From NCBI RefSeq assembly GCF_000720185.1, contig NZ_JOIY01000040.1, positions 1-64,000 on the forward strand: a stretch of 64,000 bases of DNA, read 5' to 3'. How positions within the stretch are numbered: the stretch's first letter is position 1; each line of letters starts with the position of its first letter. A program made the position numbers and the translations under genes. This document shows, piece by piece, positions 58,970 through 64,000 of the stretch. Source of the stretch: Streptomyces sp. NRRL S-340. Lineage in GTDB: Bacteria > Actinomycetota > Actinomycetes > Streptomycetales > Streptomycetaceae. A model generated the notes under the pieces. That model was not told the DNA's origin. It saw nothing but the letters and a program-made list of their open reading frames with translations, and made no database searches.

Positions 58970-59863
58970 TCAGGCCGGCCGCAGATGGACGATGTCGCCC
59001 GCGCCCACCGGCTCCTGCACGCCGTTCTCCGTGGCCAGGACGAGCCTGCCGTCGCCGTCCACCGCGACCGCCTCGCCGACCACCGACCGGTCGCCCGGCA
59101 GCTCGGCGCGCACCTTACGTCCCAGGGTCGCGCACCCCGCCGCGTACGTCTCCTGCAGACCCGCGGCGGCCGGGTCGCCCCCCGCCTCCCGCCAGCGGCC
59201 GTACCACTCCTCCAGCGAGCGCAGCACCGCGCGCAGCAGCGGGTCGCGGTCCGTGCTCACGGCCCCCGCCAGGGCCAGGGAGCCCGCCTGCGGGACCGGC
59301 AGTTCGTCCTCGCGCAGGGTGACGTTGACGCCGACGCCGAGGACCACCCCGCCGTCCCCGGCCCCTTCCGCCAGGATGCCGCCGGCCTTGCGTTCCTCGT
59401 GGCCGACGGTCACCAGCAGGTCGTTGGGCCACTTCAGCGCCGTGTCGACACCGGCGGAGCGGGACAGTCCGGTGGCGACCGCCACGCCGGTGAGCAACGG
59501 CAGCCAGCCCCAGCGGGCCACCGGCACCTCGGCCGGCCGCAGCAGCACCGAGAAGAACAGCCCGGAGCGGGCCGGGGCGCTCCACCGGCGGTCCAGGCGG
59601 CCGCGCGCGGCGGTCTGCTCCTCGGCGACGAGGACGGCGCCCTCGGCCGCCTCCCCCGCCTCCGCCCGGGCCACCAGGTCCGCGTTGGTGGAGCCGGTGC
59701 GCTGCACCACCTGCACCTCGGTCCACAGGCCGCCCTCACGCACCAGTCCGCGGCGCAGTGCCGCGGCGTTCAGGGGCGGGCGGTCGAGGTCGGACCAGCG
59801 GCTTCCGCGCGCCGGGTCGCCGGGCTTGCCGTGGCTGTCGTCTGCTGCATCTCGCGGCGTCAT
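58970..59863 (-). CDS. birA: Biotin--[acetyl-CoA-carboxylase] ligase
   Basis: The 297-residue enzyme starts at ATG 59863. There is no DNA-binding N-terminus (group I). The biotin/AMP site includes QRTGSTNADLVARAEAGEAA, EEQTAARGRLDRRWSAPARS (variant of GRGRxGR), LKWPNDLLVTVGHEERKAGG and VVLGVGVNVTLREDELP. A C-terminal SH3-like domain follows (about 240-297). It attaches biotin to the carboxyl carrier domain of the acyl-CoA carboxylase alpha subunit encoded at 63576 and is divergent from pccB, its pathway partner. Confidence 0.92.
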   Translation of the reverse strand: MTPRDAADDSHGKPGDPARGSRWSDLDRPPLNAAALRRGLVREGGLWTEVQVVQRTGSTNADLVARAEAGEAAEGAVLVAEEQTAARGRLDRRWSAPARSGLFFSVLLRPAEVPVARWGWLPLLTGVAVATGLSRSAGVDTALKWPNDLLVTVGHEERKAGGILAEGAGDGGVVLGVGVNVTLREDELPVPQAGSLALAGAVSTDRDPLLRAVLRSLEEWYGRWREAGGDPAAAGLQETYAAGCATLGRKVRAELPGDRSVVGEAVAVDGDGRLVLATENGVQEPVGAGDIVHLRPA

Positions 59864-59974
59864 GCAACCCACCCTAGGTGTGGGAAACGCCGCACTGCCG
59901 AACGGTGGGGGCCCCATTAGTCTACGGATGAGTAACCGTCCCCCCTTTTGAGCAGGCAGGGAGCCGCGATCCCG

Positions 59975-61570
59975 ATGTCCGAGCCGGAAGAGCGCCAAGA
60001 GATCGACATCCACACCACCGCGGGCAAACTCGCGGATCTCCAGCGGCGCATCGAGGAAGCGACGCACGCGGGTTCGGAGCGGGCCGTGGAGAAACAGCAC
60101 GCCAAGGGCAAGCTGACGGCCCGTGAGCGGATCGAACTCCTGCTGGACGAGGACTCGTTCGTGGAGCTGGACGAGTTCGCCCGGCACCGCTCCACGAACT
60201 TCGGCCTGGAGGCGAACCGGCCCTACGGCGACGGTGTGGTCACCGGCTACGGCACGGTCGACGGCCGTCCGGTGGCCGTCTTCTCCCAGGACTTCACCGT
60301 CTTCGGCGGCGCGCTGGGCGAGACGTACGGGCAGAAGATCTGCAAGGTGATGGACTTCGCGCTGAAGACCGGCTGCCCGGTCATCGGCATCAACGACTCC
60401 GGCGGCGCCCGCATCCAGGAGGGCGTGGCCTCGCTCGGCGCGTACGGCGAGATCTTCCGCCGCAACACCCACGCCTCCGGTGTCGTCCCGCAGATCAGCC
60501 TGGTCGTCGGCCCGTGCGCGGGCGGCGCGGTGTACTCGCCCGCGATCACCGACTTCACGGTCATGGTCGACCAGACCAGCCACATGTTCATCACCGGCCC
60601 GGACGTGATCAAGACGGTGACCGGTGAGGACGTCGGCTTCGAGGAGCTGGGCGGCGCCCGCACCCACAACTCCGCCTCGGGCGTGGCCCACCACATGGCC
60701 GCCGACGAGAAGGACGCCGTCGAGTACGTCAAGCAGCTGCTGTCGTACCTGCCGTCCAACAACCTCTCCGAGCCGCCCGTCTTCCCCGAGCAGGCCGATC
60801 TGACGGTCAGCGACGAGGACCGCGAGCTGGACGTGATCGTCCCGGACTCGGCGAACCAGCCCTACGACATGCACACCGTCGTGGAACACGTCCTGGACGA
60901 CGCCGAGTTCTTCGAGACGCAGCCGCTGTTCGCCCCGAACATCCTTACCGGCTACGGCCGCGTCGAGGGGCACCCGGTGGGCATCGTCGCCAACCAGCCG
61001 ATGCAGTTCGCCGGCTGCCTGGACATCGACGCCTCCGAGAAGGCCGCGCGTTTCGTGCGCACCTGCGACGCCTTCAACATCCCGGTGCTCACCTTCGTGG
61101 ACGTGCCCGGGTTCCTGCCCGGTGTCGGCCAGGAGCACGAGGGCATCATCCGCCGCGGCGCCAAGCTGATCTTCGCCTACGCCGAGGCGACGGTCCCGCT
61201 GATCACGGTCATCACCCGCAAGGCCTTCGGCGGCGCCTACGACGTGATGGGCTCCAAGCACCTGGGCGCCGACCTGAACCTGGCCTGGCCCACCGCCCAG
61301 ATCGCCGTCATGGGCGCCCAGGGCGCGGTCAACATCCTGCACCGCCGCACCATCGCAGACGCCGGTGACGACGCCGACGCCACCCGCGCCCGCCTGATCC
61401 AGGAGTACGAGGACGCGCTGCTCAACCCCTACGTCGCCGCCGAACGCGGTTACGTGGACGCCGTGATCATGCCGTCCGACACCCGGGCCCACATCGTCCG
61501 CGGCCTGCGTCAACTGCGCACCAAGCGGGAATCCCTGCCTCCGAAGAAGCACGGCAACATCCCCCTCTGA
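59975..61570 (+). CDS. pccB: Acyl-CoA (propionyl/acetyl-CoA) carboxylase beta subunit
   Basis: The 531-residue carboxyltransferase starts at ATG 59975 (AGGGAG upstream). Key features are the acyl-CoA oxyanion loops [20 protein letters not shown] and [20 protein letters not shown] in the N-half, then [20 protein letters not shown] and [20 protein letters not shown] in the C-half. It transfers carboxyl from biotin to acyl-CoA; the residue Asp/Ile that sets substrate choice is not placed here. It forms an operon with the epsilon subunit gene (18 bases apart). It supplies methylmalonyl- or malonyl-CoA for polyketides and fatty acids. Confidence 0.95.
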   Translation: MSEPEERQEIDIHTTAGKLADLQRRIEEATHAGSERAVEKQHAKGKLTARERIELLLDEDSFVELDEFARHRSTNFGLEANRPYGDGVVTGYGTVDGRPVAVFSQDFTVFGGALGETYGQKICKVMDFALKTGCPVIGINDSGGARIQEGVASLGAYGEIFRRNTHASGVVPQISLVVGPCAGGAVYSPAITDFTVMVDQTSHMFITGPDVIKTVTGEDVGFEELGGARTHNSASGVAHHMAADEKDAVEYVKQLLSYLPSNNLSEPPVFPEQADLTVSDEDRELDVIVPDSANQPYDMHTVVEHVLDDAEFFETQPLFAPNILTGYGRVEGHPVGIVANQPMQFAGCLDIDASEKAARFVRTCDAFNIPVLTFVDVPGFLPGVGQEHEGIIRRGAKLIFAYAEATVPLITVITRKAFGGAYDVMGSKHLGADLNLAWPTAQIAVMGAQGAVNILHRRTIADAGDDADATRARLIQEYEDALLNPYVAAERGYVDAVIMPSDTRAHIVRGLRQLRTKRESLPPKKHGNIPL

Positions 61571-61588
61571 GCCCTGTAAGGAGCCGCT

Positions 61589-61798
61589 GTGACCATCAAG
61601 GTCCTACGAGGCAACCCCACCCCGGAGGAGCTGGCCGCCGCACTGGCGGTGGTCCGGGCGCGCGCCGCGGCGGCGGCCGTCCAGCCGTCCGGCGCGCCCG
61701 GCCCCCGGGACTCCTGGGCCGACCCGTCCCGCATCGCAGCCCGCCGCAGCCCCCGTCCGGGCCCGGCGGCCTGGACACGGACGTACTGGCCCGGCTGA
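61589..61798 (+). CDS. pccE: Acyl-CoA carboxylase epsilon subunit
   Basis: The 69-residue product starts at GTG 61589 with AAGGAG nine bases upstream. It matches the AccE/PccE family: IKVLRGNPTPEELAAALAVV, an Ala/Arg helix, then the conserved C-terminal DPSRIAARRSPRPGPAAWTR ending in YWPG. The epsilon subunit is found in actinobacteria only. It stimulates the complex by joining alpha and beta subunits. It follows pccB immediately. Confidence 0.93.
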   Translation: MTIKVLRGNPTPEELAAALAVVRARAAAAAVQPSGAPGPRDSWADPSRIAARRSPRPGPAAWTRTYWPG

Positions 61799-61851
61799 CC
61801 GCGCGGCGCGGCCCGCCCGCGGGCACCGCGCGGGCCGGGCCGGCACCAACT

Positions 61852-61867
61852 TGAGTACGCGTACTCA
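61852..61867. promoter_or_regulatory. Perfect 16-bp palindrome TGAGTACGCGTACTCA
   Basis: The fully symmetric 16-mer lies 54 bases after the pccE stop and 35 bases upstream of the 42-residue ORF at 61903. The extended form TTGAGTACGCG matches the motif at 33880. TGAGT/ACTCA half-sites resemble the palindromic sites I recall for the developmental regulator BldM, but this identification is tentative. Confidence 0.65.
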
Positions 61868-61902
61868 GGCGCCGGCCCCGCCCCCGGCCGGACCATCGAG
61901 GA

Positions 61903-62031
61903 ATGCTGTGGTCCGACCCCGAGAACGAGCCTCCGAAGGAACTGCGCGACATGCAGGCGATGTTGCGGCGGCTCGGTGTTCTCATGGCGCTGGCCATGGT
62001 GGTGGCGATGTTCGCGATCGGGCTGAGGTGA
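61903..62031 (+). CDS. Unlisted 42-residue membrane mini-protein
   Basis: From ATG 61903 the frame reads [20 protein letters not shown] then [20 protein letters not shown] and LR before TGA at 62029-62031. A charged, Pro/Glu-rich N-terminus of about 20 residues precedes a single hydrophobic helix with a cytoplasmic start. GAGGA touches the ATG, so translation may use an unusual initiation or a leaderless message. It fits exactly between the palindrome and maf, and a gene of this size is present here in related genomes as I recall. It is too short for standard gene finders. Function unknown. Confidence 0.6.
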   Translation: MLWSDPENEPPKELRDMQAMLRRLGVLMALAMVVAMFAIGLR

Positions 62032-62053
62032 GCGCGACCGCGGGCCCCGCCGA

Positions 62054-62059
62054 TACCCT
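62054..62059 (+). promoter_or_regulatory. -10 element of a probable leaderless promoter for maf
   Basis: TACCCT lies six bases before ATG 62066; there is no Shine-Dalgarno sequence. Confidence 0.55.
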
Positions 62060-62065
62060 GACCGC

Positions 62066-62689
62066 ATGACTGACCAGCCGCGCCGCCGACTCGTGCTCGC
62101 CTCCCAGTCCCCCGCCCGGCTCGGGCTGCTCCGGCAGGCCGGGCTGGACCCGGAGGTGATCGTGAGCGGGGTCGACGAGGACGCGATCACCGCCCCCACC
62201 CCCGCCGAGCTGGCGCTGGCCCTCGCCGAGGCGAAGGCCTCCGTGGTGGCGGCCCGCCCGGAGGTCAAGGGCGCCCTGGTGATCGGCTGCGACTCGGTGC
62301 TCGACCTCGACGGCCGGGCGCTCGGCAAGCCCGCCGACGCGGAGGAGGCCGTCGCCCGCTGGAAGGCGATGCGCGGCCGGGCCGGCACCCTCCAGACCGG
62401 GCACTGCGTCTGGGACACGGCGACCGGCCGCCACACCTCGGCCACCGCCTCCACCGTGGTCCGCTTCGGGGAGCCGACGGACGAGGAGGTCGCCGCGTAC
62501 GTCGCCTCCGGCGAGCCCCTCCACGTGGCCGGCGCCTTCACCCTGGACGGCCGCTCGGCCCCGTTCATCGACGGCATCGACGGCGACCACGGCAACGTCA
62601 TCGGCCTCAGCCTGCCCCTGGTGCGGCGGCTGCTGGCGGAACTGGGCGTGGGCATCACCGCGTTGTGGGCGCCGCCCCGGGAGAGCTGA
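62066..62689 (+). CDS. maf: Maf-type nucleoside triphosphate pyrophosphatase
   Basis: The 207-residue product starts at ATG 62066. It has the N-terminal [18 protein letters not shown] (Maf motif SxSPxR), then [40 protein letters not shown] and a C-terminal [25 protein letters not shown] region. Maf proteins hydrolyse non-canonical or canonical nucleoside triphosphates to monophosphates. It probably has a leaderless transcript. It lies between the pccE-linked mini-gene and the membrane gene at 62699. Confidence 0.92.
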   Translation: MTDQPRRRLVLASQSPARLGLLRQAGLDPEVIVSGVDEDAITAPTPAELALALAEAKASVVAARPEVKGALVIGCDSVLDLDGRALGKPADAEEAVARWKAMRGRAGTLQTGHCVWDTATGRHTSATASTVVRFGEPTDEEVAAYVASGEPLHVAGAFTLDGRSAPFIDGIDGDHGNVIGLSLPLVRRLLAELGVGITALWAPPRES

Positions 62690-62698
62690 GCAGGCCGC

Positions 62699-63211
62699 TC
62701 AGGGGGCCGTGGGCCCGGCCCCGGGAGCCGCCGGAGCGGAGCCGTGCGGGCCGCCCACGGGGCCGCTCGCCGGCGCGTCCGGCCGCGGCCCGGGCCGCTC
62801 CTCCTCCGCCTCCCCCTGGTCGTAGGTCATCAGGAGCAGCACGATCAGTGCCAGTACGACGATCATGGACAGGAACGCCGTCCAGCCCAGCAGACCCCAC
62901 GCGAAGGCGCCCAGCAGCGCGTGCACCACGGCCGCGCTGATCAGCAGCACCCGCCCGAACCCGGCCGGGCGGCGGCCGCGCACGGCGACGAGCAGGGCGA
63001 CCAGGGCGCACAGGGCGAGGTAGAGGCCGAAGACCACTCCGCCGATCTTCGAGGACGTCGACATCACGTTCGAGTCCAGACCGGCCAGGGACATCCGCTG
63101 CCGGTGGACGACCTCACCGAGGAGCCAGTTCACCGCCGCGAAGCCGAGCGCCTCCGCGAAGAGCACGACCGCCACGACCCATGCCACCGGTCTGCGCACC
63201 ACCGGTTCCAC
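62699..63211 (-). CDS. Four-helix integral membrane protein, unknown function
   Basis: The 170-residue product starts at GTG 63211. It has four hydrophobic helices (about residues 9-32, 57-77, 88-107 and 111-130). After the first comes an exported loop GEVVHRQRMSLAGLDSNVMS, then a cytoplasmic Pro/Gly/Ala-rich tail of about 35 residues. No family is recognised. Its stop is 10 bases from the maf stop (convergent). Its promoter lies in the 364-base region shared with the carboxylase alpha gene. Confidence 0.8.
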   Translation of the reverse strand: MEPVVRRPVAWVVAVVLFAEALGFAAVNWLLGEVVHRQRMSLAGLDSNVMSTSSKIGGVVFGLYLALCALVALLVAVRGRRPAGFGRVLLISAAVVHALLGAFAWGLLGWTAFLSMIVVLALIVLLLMTYDQGEAEEERPGPRPDAPASGPVGGPHGSAPAAPGAGPTAP

Positions 63212-63575
63212 CCACTTCCGACCGCCGCTCCACCCGGAGCCCTGTTACCGCCAGTACCGTCAGACAGCGCGAACGCTACTAACGGGTAAACCTGGGGACA
63301 AGGGTTCTGCCGAGGGCAAAGATTCATTGGGCCATTCGTAGGGACTCCACAAAGAAACGAAGTGGGCCGCAGCACGCTCTCACAGAGACCTTGACCACAC
63401 CGTGGGGCTAGGGTTTTCCGCAGGAGCCCTGCGTACCGAGGTGCGACTAGGGCTTTCGCGGGTCGAGCGAGCCTCGAATCACGCTCCGTGTGGGCAAGCT
63501 CACCATTGGGGACGGGTCGAAGTGCCGTGTCGGCAGTCCCTAAACTCGGCTTGTTTCAAGGAGGGAGCCTCAATC
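63212..63575. promoter_or_regulatory. 364-base divergent region upstream of the carboxylase alpha-subunit gene
   Basis: No coding sequence is evident. The middle is relatively AT-rich (about 63260-63370). A direct repeat of CTAGGGTTTTCCGCAGG (63408) and CTAGGGCTTTCGCGGG (63447), 39 bp apart, lies on the right. TTGACC at 63391 could be a -35 but no suitably spaced -10 was found. GGAGGGAG at 63560-63567 is the ribosome binding site of the plus-strand gene. Confidence 0.5.
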
Positions 63576-64000
63576 GTGCGCAAGGTGCTCATCGCCAACC
63601 GTGGCGAAATCGCTGTCCGCGTGGCCCGGGCCTGCCGGGACGCCGGAATCGCGAGCGTGGCCGTCTACGCGGACCCGGACCGGGACGCTCTGCATGTCCG
63701 CGCCGCTGACGAGGCGTTCGCCCTGGGCGGTGACACCCCCGCCACCAGCTACCTGGACATCGACAAGGTCCTCAAGGCAGCCAAGGAGTCCGGCGCGGAC
63801 GCCGTCCACCCCGGCTACGGCTTCCTCTCGGAGAACGCCGAGTTCGCCCAGGCCGTACTGGACGCCGACCTGATCTGGATCGGCCCGCCGCCGCACGCCA
63901 TCCGCGACCTCGGTGACAAGGTCGCCGCCCGGCACATCGCCCAGCGCGCCGGCGCTCCCCTGGTCGCCGGCACCTCCGACCCGGTCTCCGGCGCCGACGA
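63576..64000 (+). CDS. Biotin-dependent acyl-CoA carboxylase alpha subunit, N-terminal part (cut by window edge)
   Basis: The first 141 residues are visible from GTG 63576 with AAGGAGGGAGCC upstream. They show the biotin carboxylase N-domain: [60 protein letters not shown] and [20 protein letters not shown]. The full-length protein should contain an ATP-grasp and a C-terminal biotin carrier domain (as in AccA1/AccA2 of Streptomyces). It carboxylates biotin with ATP and bicarbonate and partners the PccB and PccE subunits encoded at 59975-61798. Confidence 0.93.
   Translation, partial: MRKVLIANRGEIAVRVARACRDAGIASVAVYADPDRDALHVRAADEAFALGGDTPATSYLDIDKVLKAAKESGADAVHPGYGFLSENAEFAQAVLDADLIWIGPPPHAIRDLGDKVAARHIAQRAGAPLVAGTSDPVSGAD

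Noticed and set aside
1..64000. tRNA, rRNA, phage integrase, transposase or conjugation genes
   Set aside because: I looked for T-loop-like motifs and mobile-element protein signatures on both strands and found none convincing; without a covariance search small RNAs cannot be excluded.

Overview
The window is very GC-rich chromosomal DNA with strong third-position GC bias. Its gene content is typical of Streptomyces: mycothiol conjugate amidase (mca), a PccB/PccE/AccA2-type acyl-CoA carboxylase, a GTP-dependent PEP carboxykinase, sigma/membrane-protein pairs, a class III adenylate cyclase and MmyB-type regulators. From memory, the gene order resembles the core region of the S. coelicolor chromosome between the accA2/pccB genes and a GH18 chitinase plus tad pilus locus. 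I see no rRNA, tRNA, CRISPR array or intact insertion sequence. Almost everything looks vertically inherited.

Layout. (1) 1-13277, minus strand: a Tad/Flp pilus locus. In transcription order it holds a conserved zinc-ribbon protein, CpaB/RcpC, CpaE-like ATPase, two TadE-like pseudopilins, TadA ATPase, TadB, TadC, a sensor kinase and LuxR-type regulator, an Flp pilin, a TadG-like protein, a lipoprotein, an OmpA-domain protein and, cut by the window edge, a probable prepilin peptidase. A DUF192 gene sits opposite. (2) 13278-17576: a secreted GH18 chitinase behind the classical Streptomyces chitinase direct repeats, then an ECF sigma factor and its membrane partner. (3) 18460-25456: a divergent catabolic locus. 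It holds a GntP permease, RidA, an IclR regulator and a PfkB sugar kinase on the minus strand, and a fold-III PLP deaminase and D-aminoacylase-family deacetylase on the plus strand, with overlapping palindromes between them. (4) 25478-36318: a trypsin-like protease, an alanine-type aminotransferase, small proteins, PEP carboxykinase, an HlyIII/PAQR protein, a TetR regulator, a Mut7-C protein and a thioredoxin-domain (YyaL) protein. (5) 36515-44287: a large STAND ATPase with TPRs, mca, greA, threonine dehydratase and a MarR regulator. (6) 44485-52470: a sigma-like/membrane pair, cystathionine gamma-synthase, alcohol dehydrogenase with a divergent regulator, L,D-transpeptidase and a small sortase substrate. 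(7) 52522-64000: histidine ammonia-lyase, a diguanylate cyclase, enoyl-CoA hydratase, adenylate cyclase, biotin ligase, PccB, PccE, Maf and the start of the biotin carboxylase subunit.

How it works together. The pilus block is a self-contained secretion and assembly system carrying its own two-component system. Regions 6-7 hold cell-envelope, second-messenger (c-di-GMP, cAMP) and malonyl/methylmalonyl-CoA supply functions; BirA would biotinylate the carboxylase.

The most interesting hypothesis is that the 18.5-25.5 kb locus catabolises an N-acylated sugar acid rather than D-amino acids. GntP would import the acid, the D-aminoacylase homologue deacylate it, the PLP enzyme eliminate ammonia (helped by RidA), and the PfkB kinase phosphorylate the resulting 2-keto-3-deoxygluconate. 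That is the logic of the pathway for oxidised chitin (2-acetamido-2-deoxy-gluconate) described in marine Pseudoalteromonas. A chitinase lies a few kilobases away. Other items worth a second look are the tandem repeats in the pilus-locus kinase and a TadE protein, a dispersed hairpin element that disrupts a TadE gene start, an arginine-type P-loop in the STAND ATPase, and a 16-bp TGAGTAC palindrome before an unlisted 42-residue membrane ORF.
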